Below the pieces are notes generated by a model. It was not told the origin of the DNA, ran no database searches, and was given only the letters and a program-made list of their open reading frames with translations. A stretch of DNA of 64,000 bases from Schistocerca nitens. Its lineage: Eukaryota; Arthropoda; Insecta; Orthoptera; Acrididae. Position 1 is the stretch's first letter. Every line of letters begins with the position of its first letter. The stretch covers positions 345,660,650-345,724,649 of the forward strand of contig NC_064619.1 in NCBI RefSeq assembly GCF_023898315.1, written 5' to 3'. The translations under genes were made by a program, and so were the position numbers. This document shows, in pieces, positions 1 to 10,885 of the stretch.

Positions 1-925
1 AGCGCACACTCCGCTGTAGAGTGAAAATTTCATTCTAGCATTATATTTCATTTTAATGTTATTATAACTGATAATCGGCTTACGTTCGAACTTGCTTTAT
101 TGATTTCTACCATTCGTCATTGAAGTGTATCTGTTCTAGTGGCTATCAGCACAATGACATCGGCAAAACGAAATGCTTGAGGTCTTTTCCATTAACACAT
201 AATGTTGATAATATGAAAACTCCTTGCCTAACTTATCTGTTTGTCCCGCTACCTTGATGACGTCTAAGGGTGCTACAGCACTAACTAAGTATCCTTCACT
301 GCTCTTACACAGTCGAATTAATGCATATTTCTCACTGCTTATTACGTAGTAAGTACTTAACATATACATTCATGGCACAGTTCGAATATATTTTGAGTTG
401 TTTTAATTTTCTTTCTGCTCCATGTAGCTCAGTGGTAGCGTTCACCTTAACAGAATTGGAAGAGAAGGGTAATACATCGAATTAGACAGTAACTTTGAGG
501 TATTACCGTTAACAAGTATTCTACCCTTTTCGCAGTTTATCGAAGGCTGTAGAGACTGAGTGAGCACCAGAAGGTAGTTATTCGACCGAGTTTCTAAGAA
601 ATCGTCGAAGAACCACTTGAGAAACATAATGTTCGTTTCTTATAAGGTATACACTAAGAGTCACCGGTATTTTTATGTAAGGAAACAAGTGAATGGTTTT
701 AAAGGCCAGACGTAATAAATAACTTTCAGTATTTCCAAGGGAACATTATTATTGGAAATGCGTTAATTTGAAAGGCTGACATGTTTTATGGCCTTCGTAA
801 TGGCCACAGCTTCACGTGCCTTTATACAGAGTTAAATGTAGAATGTCAGTCGCTGACGTAGTGCAGCGTGCCGTCTTACGTCGGGTCATAAATTCTCAAT
901 TCCACCACTCGGAAATTACAGTCGC
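1..925. other. Anonymous AT-rich DNA
   Basis: I see no coding region with recognisable motifs here. A short A-box-like string (TAGCTCAGTGGTAGCG, about 425-440) resembles the 5' half of a tRNA, but no B box or cloverleaf follows at the right distance, so it is at most a tRNA-derived scrap. Confidence 0.4.
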
Positions 926-929
926 GGCG

Positions 930-1320
930 ACGACGGTTCGGACAATAAATACTGAGCGCGGAGCGAATAGCTTTTAAATGGGCGTTCGGCAGAATGCCGG
1001 CGACGGGACGGATGACTCGGCACGGAGGACTGCCAATTGATTTCGGCGCGTTCGGCGCTGTGCACGCATAATGGCCGCAGATTGCCGGTCACGCCACGCC
1101 GGCCGTGTCTGGGCTCTGACAGCGGGCGCGCTCCCCAGCCGAGGGGCGGCCGCCGACTGCGACGAAGGCTGCCACGTTCATTAAAACTATTTTTACTGCA
1201 GCTACCGTGGTTTAACAATACGAACATTCTAACTGTCCCCGTATCCCGCCCCCTTTCGTTAACGAACGTGGGTTATAAAATTTACGGCGCGCCTCTTAGC
1301 AGCGCGCCTACGAACAGTCT
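930..1320. promoter_or_regulatory. CpG-rich block, possible regulatory DNA
   Basis: This stretch is much richer in G+C and CpG than its AT-rich surroundings. A TATA-like string (TATAAAAT, 1274-1281) and a 7-bp GC hairpin (GGCGCGC at 1286-1292 pairing with 1302-1308) lie at its right side. No arthropod initiator is convincing downstream and no coding exon is recognisable, so a promoter role is only a suggestion. It may equally be the 5' region of an old retroelement, since LINE remnants start at about 1425. Confidence 0.25.
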
Positions 1321-1424
1321 TACGTTCGGTCCTTCACCAGAACTGACCGTACGTGGGTCCGGGGCTACCCTTCAACGCTTTTGGGGGAAATGCCGTGATA
1401 TTATGGCGATAACCGCAGTCTGTC

Positions 1425-3135
1425 GGCTCCGGTGCTAGTCTCCATTGATTTTACAAGTGGCTTCGATCGCGATCGACACACATTTCTTCTCGCGATCGTG
1501 GTGCGTATAAGGTTCTGGCCTCTCTTTTTGTGGACAGCATTCGCCGGTTACTGCTTCCTGCTGTCTCCACGGTTCAGGTCAACGGGAGACTTGTTGGACC
1601 GAGCCGCTCTGTGCATCAAGGGTGACCCATGTCCAAGCTACATCGTGCCATTGCATTGGAGCCCCTCGTCGCCGGTCTTACAACTTGCCTACAGCCTGCA
1701 AACATACTTATCGAAGCAGGGCCTACGCGGATGATCTAATTCTCGCCCGCTCCTCAGTGGAACTAAGTGACACCAGCCATTGGATCCAGCTGTAAGGGCA
1801 TATTTCAGGTGGCATCCTTAACGTCCGCAAATCGATGATGCACATAGGGCGTGGACTCCAGGTCATAGCGCCGGATCTGCTCCCCGTCGGTGCCACCCTT
1901 CCTTGCTTAGGTATCTACTCTACGGCCCCCACACTCTGAACCCCAGCATTGGCTTACCGCCGACTTTTACAGTCCATATGGCACCATGTTCGCTGCCATG
2001 TCCACTGTAGCTTGAACCAACTTCAACATGTTTCCTATGTCAACACATATGTGGGCCCTAAAATGGTATATGTTTCCCAGATCCTCCCGATGCCTTTACT
2101 CCTTGACTGCCAACTTCAGTCAGCCTGTACATAGTTGCTGTCAGCAGAGACCCTTTTCATGGTCCTACTACGCTCTTACACTGTCCCCTCTAAAAGGCAA
2201 CGTGCGAGCTTGATCCACCGCATACTTTGTGCATACTAGGCGGCAGCACTGGCTCGGCTCCTCCCCATATTTAACATGCAGTCTTTTGGTTATCCTCCGA
2301 CCAGCTTCTCTCCAACCACCGATCGGCATGGCTCATCTCTCACCTTTATTGCACCATATCGTAATTTACTTCGTCAAATTCAGCTACATTCGGGACAATC
2401 TCCCTGTCACCATCCTCCCCGTGTGAGAGATTTTTATCCTATATTTACATTGTCCACCCCTCACAACCCCATGGAGATACAGCACGCAGACGGTAACTCG
2501 CACACTTCCTAGTATGACACGTGTCTGCACTCTAGTATGTCGATGTCAAGGGTAAATCCCATACCAAAAGCCGACTTCACCATATAGCACTGGTCATTCG
2601 TCACTTTGCTCTGACTGCCAACTCGGCGACACTGACGAGCATCGTCTTATGTGCCTCCTGAAACGGAACGGTTGACTCCTTATCCGACGCAACGTGGGCT
2701 GTTACCTCCACGCCCCGTAAACGACTATTACCACGGACTATCTTATTGTTGCCTCAAAGTTCACACTGCCATCTTGCAAAAATACCACGCACTCATCTGA
2801 TTTCGAGGACAGGCTTTATAACACCTCTTTCACAATGGTCCACATACGGTTCAGATTGCGATCGCGCACAGTACGCTCAACCGGTTGCCTCATTACCGAC
2901 GAACATTTCCAGGATATCTTCATTTCATCTTTCTCGACCCCACCCCACAATTGGGGTATGCCTGTCTTTCCATTACATGATGCATCCTTGATCACCTTAC
3001 AGGGCTAGGAGCATCGACACGTGCAGGGCAACGAACGGATGTAATGCGAAAAAAAATCCTCGTTTCATCGTTATTGGGATCTCTTATCCCTGATTCCATA
3101 AGAATTGGCCTTTATAAAAAACAAAATAAGCAAAG
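1425..3135 (+). mobile_element. Decayed non-LTR retrotransposon (LINE) RT to C-terminus
   Basis: Broken reading frames on the plus strand carry reverse-transcriptase motifs of a non-LTR element. Motif A reads SIDFTSGFDR near 1441-1470. The catalytic box appears as AYADDLILA near 1720-1750. A C-terminal zinc-type motif (C, then DTDEHRLMC) appears near 2610-2655. Several frame changes and stops show that the copy is dead. The right end is placed where an A-rich stretch (about 3110-3130) could be the 3' tail. The RT reads most like the L1/Tx1/R1-like groups, but I cannot fix the clade. No endonuclease domain or target duplication was found. Confidence 0.65.
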
Positions 3136-4231
3136 TCTGTCAGCTCTGGCCGCGATACTTGCAACTCCAGAGTCCTCTGCAGATCGGCAATCGCGAGATG
3201 AGAACTTAATGAGACACCAAAAGCCAAATGCTAGAACACCATTCTTTCCATGCAGAGTCCACAGTGGACGCGACTGCCAGAGACTCTCGCCTCAGATATC
3301 ATAGTGTGTCAGCTCGCCATGAATCACGTTGTCTTAAAGTTAGGAAGAAAAGTATCGCTATTAAATTAATGCATGACAGTAAGATGTAAGCGATGCTGAA
3401 AAGAGAGAAGATAAAACATAATTCGTTCATTACTAGCTTCCAGTGCTGCACGAAGCAGCTATACTGATGAGACACAATACATTTCTAATCCATTTTTATA
3501 TGTCAGCACTGATTTCTCTTTATCTTCACTTGATCATACCTACTACCCCACCTTCCTCGGAAGTTTTGCTGCGTTTTCTAATCTTCCTTTTCATCAAGAA
3601 CTTATAGCCTAATATGTCACATACCCTGCTTTTAGTCCTTGTATTTCTATTTATCCTTCTTACTGTATTAAACGCCGTTTCATTTCACTTATTTCATTAT
3701 TTAATTTTGCACATTGTTCCATAACAATGGATTTCAGCTAAGTCCAGCTTCTCTTGTCTTTCGCACTGTCTTCCGCATATGCCCTTACTGTGTTACCATT
3801 CACACAAACAACTGTAGGTACTTCTTCTTTAACACTTTGACCCTCTACGACACAAGTATTTCAGTTAATTAATTGATTACTTTATTTATTTTTGAGCGGA
3901 TTTCTTTATCTACATTAGCCTGCTTCCAGTGCCGCCTATACTCACTCACTGTTTCAAAATTTGTTCTCGTTGCAGGGTTTTCTGAATATCGACATAACGT
4001 TTAGCGTGCAAATAGAGTCCATCCGAGTTAATACATACTGTTTACGCGTTTCTAACATGCGCGCAGAAGAACATTTTATGCTACTATTGCCATTCATAAC
4101 AATGTTATCACCCTTCAATAAATGTTAAAATAATACCTGATTGATAATGTCTTATATTGCTCAACTTTTTTATACGAGAAGCTACAGTGCTGATTGCTCG
4201 TAACAGCTGTTCTAAAGCAACATACGTCTCG
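3136..4231. other. Anonymous AT-rich DNA
   Basis: No convincing gene, RNA or repeat structure is visible. Pyrimidine-rich stretches around 3520-3680 give no long frame. Confidence 0.4.
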
Positions 4232-4310
4232 AAATACACTGATGAGCTGGAACGTTACGACCACTGCCCACCGCGAGAGAGAATTCCGTTTACAAGGAGG
4301 CCATACGGCA
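4232..4310. repeat. Terminal fragment of a Tc1-type DNA transposon
   Basis: The string beginning ACTGATGAGC and reaching GACCACTGCCCACC resembles an inverted-repeat end that also occurs at about 61284 in this window (ACTGATGAGTC...GACCAC). Only one end is present and no transposase follows, so this is a scrap. Confidence 0.4.
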
Positions 4311-4523
4311 AACGGATTTATGTAATTTCTTACATTTATCTTAAAGTTCAGACTCAAATACAAATCTACAGAAGCAGTTCAATGAAAAACGCAAAAATTC
4401 TCGACAGAGTCGACATTGAAGTTTTCCGAGTAACTTTAATTCACTTTAGCTACAACAATTTTCTGTGGGCATTGGGACTTGGACTTGAGTGCCAAGCTGA
4501 CATGTGGGGTGACGGGAAAGCGT

Positions 4524-4552
4524 GGGGAGGGGGCGAGGGGGAGGGGGGGGGA
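4524..4552 (+). repeat. G-rich simple tract
   Basis: Four or more runs of at least four G residues are separated by one to three bases. The tract could form a G-quadruplex, and it is otherwise a low-complexity purine run. Confidence 0.6.
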
Positions 4553-4599
4553 GAGCGGATGATGCAAACTTTTAAAGAAAGGTGCATGTTGTACGCGTG

Positions 4600-5145
4600 T
4601 CTTCGTGAAGTGAAAAATACATAAACATGAAATGAAATAGGTAGCTCTCTAGACTGGTAGTCACTGAAATTGCTGATTCGAGTCTCGTTTCCTTTATTAC
4701 CTTTGTCGCTTTCCTTTTCGTCAGTTAGAATACCTACACGATTTAAATGTAAAATTCATCAACTAAACGCTGATGAACAAATATCTAATTGTCATTTGCT
4801 ATGGCAGCCATCGTCAATGTCAGCAACTAATGATAAATTGCGTAATGTGAAGTTTGTAAACGTACGCAGATGGTAAGTATTGTTAATTCCTTCCATATAG
4901 AGGCACTCTAGTAAGGCGTTTACCCTCATCTTACTTGCAGTTTTGATAAAAATTATAATTATATATGTATCAATTAACATACATCCGATTGATTTCATAT
5001 TTAAACTACATGGATATTGTAAATGAACGGAAAAAGTAATGACGGAATTGTGACTCAATCCAGCGATTACCATCTTGTGAGTTACCGATTATTTTTCCAT
5101 CTTTATCTTCACGAAAATGCTCATAGAACATAGACATTAAAAAAA
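4600..5145. other. Anonymous AT-rich DNA
   Basis: Nothing coding is recognisable. A B-box-like GATTCGAGTC near 4674 follows a TAGCTCT string near 4641 at about tRNA spacing, suggesting an old tRNA-derived fragment, but the cloverleaf is not convincing. Confidence 0.3.
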
Positions 5146-5218
5146 TGCATCGGCTAGGAATCAAAACCGAAACTCCCGCATAGCAGTCAAGCATTCTACC
5201 ACAGAGCCACAACGCCCA
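5146..5218 (-). pseudogene. tRNA-Gly-like pseudogene
   Basis: On the minus strand the sequence has an A-box-like GTGGTAGAATGC, an anticodon-arm region, a degenerate B box and a 3' end GCCGATGC followed by a T-run. This is the layout of insect tRNA-Gly(GCC). The anticodon loop reads CTGCTAT rather than CTGCCAC, and the 5' acceptor strand (GGGCGTT) no longer pairs with the 3' strand. It is therefore a pseudogene or the head of an unrecognised SINE rather than a working tRNA. Confidence 0.45.
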
Positions 5219-5719
5219 TTGAAAGTTGTTCTAGGTTTAGTGAATTAAAGACGCTTCGATAACTTTGAAGTTGCTTTTCTCGATAATTTTTGAGAGTTCC
5301 ATGGAACGTATTTTTGAGACTAATATTTGAGTTTTGACCTTCACGTACCTTGAACATACATAATTATAAAAATACAGTTGCCATGTGGTCTCCTTGTCAG
5401 CGGCGTAGCGCACACGTGACTCGGCATGGATAGTCCATAAGCGAAGGAGAAGCGATTGAGGAATAATTCTAGTGGGGATGAGGTTCGCAAATGGGGAAAT
5501 CTACTGAAAAAGGGCAGAGTGCTGCGTCCTGGCGTCTGGGAACGAGCATCTCGGAAATTGAGAAGCTGGTCGGTTGTTCACGTGCTACTTTCGAGAGGAT
5601 CTAAGGGAATTGTTTGAAAGACGATGAAACTACGTGTAGGTGACAAGGCGTTGGTCGTCCCACCTGATAACAGTTAGTGGAGATCGTGGCTTGCCTGTAA
5701 AGCAGGACAGGTGAAGGGA

Positions 5720-5954
5720 CCGAGCGAGGTGGCGCAGTGGTTAGACACTGGACTCGCATTCGGGAGGACGACGGTTCAATCCCGCGTCCGGCCATCCTGA
5801 TTTAGGTTTTCCGTGATTTCCCTAAATCGCTCCAGGCAAATGCCGGGATGGTTCCTTTCAAAGGGCACGGCCGACTTCCTTCCCCATCCTTCCCCAATCC
5901 GATGAGACCGATGACCTCGCTGTCTGGTCTCCTTCCCCAAACCAACCAACCAAC
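5720..5954 (+). mobile_element. SINE2 (tRNA-derived) with target duplication
   Basis: A tRNA-like head with A box (TGGCGCAGTGG) and B box (GGTTCAATCCC) is followed by the family body (TCCTGATTTAGGTTTTCC..., CCTTTCAAAGGGCACGGCC) and ends in a CCAA-type simple tail. The 12-bp duplication CAGGTGAAGGGA flanks it at 5708-5719 and 5955-5966, showing insertion into the older Tc1-like element. Confidence 0.85.
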
Positions 5955-5980
5955 CAGGTGAAGGGATGAAGGAAGATAAG

Positions 5981-6024
5981 AAGTTAACGTCCCGTCGATA
6001 TCGCGGTCATTAGAGAGTGGAGCT
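5981..6024 (-). repeat. SINE2 tail fragment, reversed
   Basis: The string GTTAACGTCCCGTCGA followed by CGGTCATTAGAGAG is the reverse complement of the SINE2 3' body, as seen in the copies at 8261-8561 and 31529-31681. It lies 14 bp beyond the duplication of the upstream SINE2 copy. Confidence 0.55.
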
Positions 6025-7575
6025 GAGTAGGCGGCACTCTGTGACACGTCTGACGACAGAGTACGATGCTGGAGCAGACACAAGTGTTTCAGACACACCA
6101 TTCACCGCACAGTGTGGAACACGAGGTTCTGTAGCAAAAAGCGCTACGTGTTCCCACGTATATGAAACGACATCGTCAACCTCGGCTGCAGTGGGCACGG
6201 CATCGTCGAGATCTTACCACGGATCAATGGAAACGTGTCACTTGGTGGGAAGAGTCACATTTCTTGTTACACAAGTCTGATGGTTGTGATCCAATACACC
6301 GTCATTCAGGCGAACAGCTGCCCGAAATCGACACCGCTCAAGGGATACAAGCCAATAGTGGCAATGTTATGCTGTTGGGGACATTCACCTGGGTTTCCAT
6401 AAGAGCTGTGGTACTCACCGAAGACATCATGGACTATGTGAACATTATTGTGGACCTCCTGCATTCCTTCATGCTTGGTGTCTTTTCCGACTGCGGTGAC
6501 ATCTTCCAGTAGGATAATTATCTGGGCCACAAGGGGAGTATCGTGCTACAGTAGTTTGAGGAGGAACTCAACTTGATTTTTTGCCCACCTTTCAGTTTTT
6601 TCCGGCGTCAACACGTTATGGCTGTCTTCCTCGACATGCAAATGGCTTATGACACCAAATGGCAACATCACATCCTCACTAACCTACACAAGTAGGATAT
6701 GTGGGCCCCGCTCCCGGTTTTTGTCCGGGACGTCTTGTCACACCACGGTTTCCAAGTTCAAGTTGGTGCTTCCCACAGTACACCCCACATAGATAAAGGG
6801 GTCCTGCAGGGCTCTGTATTGTATCTCCCTTCTTCTAGTGGCTAGCTGCAGCTGTGGGTCTACAGTGGCACCTTACCTATATTCTGACAACTTTTGTATT
6901 TACTATTGCTTCTCCACTGTGGGTGTTGGTGAACGCCGAACTGCTGGGTGCCACGCAGAAGGTACAGTTCTGGATTCTCACCCATGGCTTCCTGCTATCC
7001 ATCCTCAAGACATGCGTCACGCCCTTCTGTCGCCGTCCTACTGCATCCACAACCAGAACACTACCGCGCTGACCAGTTGCTCAATGTGATGGATTCTTAT
7101 CGCTTTTTGCGAGTGGTCTTCGACGCCCAGTTGATGCGACTTCCCCATTTTCGCCAAATGAAGCGAACATGCTGGTCACACCTTAACATTCTTCGCTGCT
7201 TCAGTAATACCAGCTGGGGTGCAGACCGCTCTACACTTTTGCACTTTTAAAAAGCTCTGATCTTGTGCCATCTTGAGTATGGGAATCGGGCATATGTTTT
7301 AGCGTCGCCTTCAGCGTTGTGAATGCTGGAGTCAATATATCATTGTGGGGCCCAACTTGTGACGAGTGCCATTTGGACTAGCCCTATGGCCAGTCTACTC
7401 GCAAAGGTTGGGACACCTTCATTTCATATCACGCACCGACAACTCCTGCTCAACTCTGCAGTACACCTTCGCTGCTCCGCTGAGCATCGAAACTTCCATA
7501 TCTATTTTCTTGATAGAAGAATTCACCTTCCACAACAGCAGTCCCTGGCTGGCATCATGATTACAGTTCCCATAG

Positions 7576-7782
7576 TCCGCAGCTCGTGGTCGTGCGGTAG
7601 CGTTCTCGCTTCCCGCACCCGGGTTCCCGGGTTCGATTCCCGGCGGGGTCAGGGATTATCTCTGCCTCGTGATGACTGGGTGTTGTGTGATGTCCTTAGG
7701 TTAGTTAGGTTTAAGTAGTTCTATGTTCTAGGGGACTGATGACCATAGATGTTAAGTCCCATAGTGCTCAGAGCCATTTTTT
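7576..7782 (+). mobile_element. SINE1, Gly-type head (head B)
   Basis: The tRNA-like head has GTGGTCGTGCGGTAGCG and the B box GGTTCGATTCCCGGCGGGG. The body has the shared SINE1 string CCTTAGGTTAGTTAGG, and the tail is GTGCTCAGAGCCATTTT. An imperfect duplication (CAGTTCCCAT / CAGTTCGCAT) surrounds it in the LINE. Confidence 0.85.
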
Positions 7783-8260
7783 GATCAGTTCGCATACGGT
7801 GTATCTGCACTGAACTCCACCTTCCCCCGCTATCTCCTCTTGTCAGAGAGCAATGACCTACGCCCCAGTGGTGTGTACCCCGTCCTCAGATCTTTCTAGA
7901 CCGGACTGGAAGATGCTGTTGACCCCATAGTTTGTCGCCGCCTGTTGTTGACCGTTACAGACACATTTCTGGGTTCGAAAATGGTATATATTGACAGCCT
8001 TACAGTCGATGGAGGAAGTGGTTTTGCCTAGACACATGCAAGGTGCAATGGACTACGGTCCCTGCCGAATGGATGCAGTGTAATCGCTCCAGAATTGTTG
8101 GCTATCGCTCGAGTCCTCATTCACGTTAGTTCTTGCACCGGTGACACATTATTAATTGGCAGTGTTGCCCTCAGTACTGTTTATATATCGACCACTACTG
8201 CCCTAAACAGCCATTGGTTCTGACAATTCAGGATCTCCTTTCTGACCTCTGTCAAGATGG

Positions 8261-8561
8261 CCGAGCGAGGTGGCGCAGTGTCTGCACAGTGGACTCGCAT
8301 TCGGGAGGACGACAGTTCAAACCTGCATCAATCCATCCTGATTTAGATTTGCCGTGATTCTCCTAAATCGCTCCAGTCAAAGCCACGATGTCTCGTTTGA
8401 AAGGGCATAACCGATTTCCTTCCGTATCCTTCCCTTTTCCGAACATGTACCATCTTTAATGGCCTCATTGTCGACGGGACATTAGACACTAATCTCCTCT
8501 TCCTCCCCCTCCAGCTAGACCCCAAGTTAAGTGGGGATGCCAGTGCATGAAGATGATAACC
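8261..8561 (+). mobile_element. SINE2, long copy
   Basis: Head (GAGGTGGCGCAGTG), body and a 3' part containing GTCGACGGGACATTAGACAC are all present, so this is the longest SINE2 copy here. AGATGG flanks both sides (8255-8260 and 8562-8567), though a repeat that short is weak evidence for the boundaries. It interrupts the LINE remnant. Confidence 0.7.
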
Positions 8562-9460
8562 AGATGGCCAAATTGGCTACCAGGATTCCGACACTGGAGA
8601 TAGGGCTACCGGAACCAGATCGTCAGTAGACTCTATACCGTCAATTTTTGGTGGCTTGGAAGACGGATTGGCGTGTCCTGGTATATCCGAAAGGGGCCAT
8701 GACCATTTAGCAGTCTATGCTTCGAGCTTCTTGCAAGAAATCTACAGTTTCCTGTCAGCTTCACATTAGCCACACTTGGCTGTCACATGGCAACATTCCA
8801 CAACTTAAGGATTCGTTCCACTGATAGTGTGATACACATCCTACTGGACACTTTACAGCAATATCTGAAACTCGCTGACACTGTACCTCTGGAGTTACAG
8901 GACGACGCCATAGTGGCTGATCTGGTTTCACGTTTTCCCAGTCAAGGCCGTTTCTACTTCTCTGTGTGAAGTAAGGTACTTTGGGATCGTCGGCCGCTTG
9001 AGGGAATGGAGTGCCGCCCCAGTGGCCAATGGCTGCCCTTGCTCGGCTGTCCGTCCTGGTTCCTGCCCTTACACCCTTTTTAATTCTTCTTCTTCTTTTA
9101 CGTCTGTCATTGCTTTACTGTCTCGTCGACATTGGTCTCTTTCCTGAGATTTTATAAGCTTGTCCACGTTGCTAGTTTTCTTTTGATAATGGAGGCTGAG
9201 GAAATACCAGTCGGGTGGAGAGGGTGTGTGTATCACATATCGTGTCCAATGGGCTTCCAGCTGCTTTTGGGGCGAAGAAACTCACCCACGTTCACCTTCT
9301 CACCCTTTCCTCAGTTCTACTTGCTTTTGTCTCTTGGTTTTATTGACTTCTCGTTTACAATCCAGTTCATCAGGATTTGCCTTCTGTGTGCTTCTTCACT
9401 CAGGATGAATAGACAAATGGCCCCGTAGTTTGGTCCCTTCAACTCTTGTCTACCAAATTC

Positions 9461-10420
9461 ACTTTATCTGAACTCAGAGTAACACTATAGCGTGGCAGGT
9501 ACGCACCCACAAACCTTCGGCCAGTAATTTACGGGAACCGTGTGTCCTGTGCGCACACATCTGTTGTTGAAACCATGATACGCAGAATCGCTGTTGTGTT
9601 GCTTTCCAAAAGTGGACCAACACGCTGTTAAGGTGGCACTCAAAATGTTCTGATCCTCAGTGTATATACTTGGAAAGCATGCATCACATTTTCAGAAAAA
9701 AGTAGCCAGATGATTCTAGTTACCGTGGGTTTCCAAAATCATCCCAAGGTTTTTGAGTGTCTCCAGAAACGAGGTCCCTGCACTAAACTAAACGGAACTC
9801 GAGTCTGGGTGCTTGCCGTTCAGTCAGCCAGGAAATTCTATAACAGCGCACACTGTGCAGTAGAAAGTCATCTCCAGTCAGTATTCCGTCTCGTAACAGT
9901 GACAGTCGAGTAAAGTGTGGCGGAGACCTGCAGAATTGAGAACACAGGAAATGGATGACGGCAGTCTGTAACAGCGTACATGTAAGCATGTCTGGGTAGC
10001 TCTTTCGGTAACGGCATTGTCTGTGGAAAGCAAAGGAAATCTACATTCGAGTGACAGATTTAATCCCTCAGAGAGTTTCATAATACGGGATACTCTACTG
10101 AAGAGTGAAATACTTTTTCAAAACTATAGCGAGTCTATTCTTCCGTCCTTGTTCAACTGATCTGATGAAGCGTTATGCCGCTGTTGTATCCAAGGAGATG
10201 GGGAACCAGATATCATCCTTCTAATCCTGATTATATGTGACAAAAGACTTGGATTTTAAAACAAAACAAAAAACTGCGGCTCATCTCCATGTCCACATTT
10301 GTAGAGGTTTCTAACGACCTTGCACCCTAAATACACGCTGCTACAAAAAATTGCTCTCCCACCCACTTTCCAAGACAAGCGCTTCCACCGAAATTAGCCA
10401 CAGTTCCTTCTACCCTCCTT
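9461..10420. other. Anonymous DNA with one tRNA-like scrap
   Basis: No gene is recognisable. At about 9990-10060 a string GGTAGCTCTTTCGGTAACGG, with ACATTCGAGT some 45 bp later, looks like a decayed tRNA or SINE head. No transposon ends were found. Confidence 0.35.
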
Positions 10421-10446
10421 ACACACACACACACACACACACACAG

Positions 10447-10488
<42 letters not shown>
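10421..10488. repeat. Compound (CA)n-(GA)n microsatellite
   Basis: About 12 CA units are followed by about 18 GA units, with one interrupting CAGACA. Confidence 0.95.
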
Positions 10489-10491
<3 letters not shown>

Positions 10492-10885
10492 GAGGGTGAG
10501 CTTCAGCTACTTCCATTCCACTTTGGCTTCGATGGAAGCTTACACAGTAAAGTAAAATTTTGTTCGCTATTTCTTTCCTCTGCAGAAATATTGATAGAGG
10601 ACTGTTAATAAAACAGTCTTCTTTGTTAAAATAAATCCTTCCACATTTATCTCATTCTCCATTTTTTCCTCTGTCAGTCATTTAATCTTCGTATAAAGAG
10701 GCATATGACACCCAGTTCCTAGAAAATCTGCAATTGTCTGATCATTTTCTCAGCTTGACAATTCGCCTATTGCTTCTTTCTTCTGTCCTCAACTAGCTGT
10801 TGTTGAATATAGCACATATTACATAAGTTGTGTTTCGTATGAAACTTTACATAACTTCAAATGAATAAGCGCAGTACCTTAAAAA
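10489..10885. other. Anonymous AT-rich DNA
   Basis: Nothing recognisable lies between the microsatellite and the Tc1 copy. Confidence 0.4.

Larger units (their letters stand above)
5480..6600 (+). mobile_element. Decayed Tc1-like transposon, interrupted by SINE2
   Basis: Plus-strand frames show pieces of a Tc1-type transposase in the right order. A helix-turn-helix-like stretch (ISEIEKLVGCSRAT) lies at 5540-5600. A second DNA-binding region (TEYDAGADTSVSDT) lies near 6075. A catalytic-core start (RVTWWEESHFLLH) lies near 6235, where Glu replaces the first Asp. The block leading to the second Asp (VFSDCGDIFQ then stop, DN) lies near 6475-6520. Frames shift several times, and the part carrying the final Glu is absent because LINE sequence begins at about 6605. 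A complete SINE2 (5720-5954) and a reversed SINE2 scrap (5981-6024) lie inside. No inverted repeats were located. Confidence 0.65.
6605..9460 (+). mobile_element. Decayed LINE of the I/Jockey group (RT + RNase H)
   Basis: The plus strand holds ordered remnants of a non-LTR ORF2. RT motif A reads AVFLDMQMAYDT near 6620. A GVLQGSVL box lies near 6800. The catalytic box has decayed to LYSDNFCIY near 6880 (YADD expected). The conserved NILRCFSNTSWGADRSTLLH block lies near 7180-7245. An RNase H-like stretch (DGGSGFA ... ELLAIARVL) lies at about 8010-8120, and the last residues (DDAIVADLVSRF) end at a stop at 8967-8969. A 3' UTR runs to about 9460. RNase H beside RT points to the I superfamily. SINE1 and SINE2 copies split it, and frames are broken many times. 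The left end abuts a Tc1 remnant, so the 5' part is missing. Confidence 0.75.

Noticed and set aside
425-500. tRNA-like A box near 425
   Set aside because: No matching B box or acceptor stem is found.
916-1438. Overlapping 100-133 codon frames on both strands
   Set aside because: They coincide with CpG-rich DNA, show no motif, and are open on both strands at once, as expected from composition.
4524-4552. G-rich run as a regulatory quadruplex
   Set aside because: There is no gene nearby, and the run looks like ordinary low-complexity sequence.
5601-6101. Open frames through the SINE2 insertion
   Set aside because: They read through the tRNA-like head and body of the SINE and have no protein meaning.
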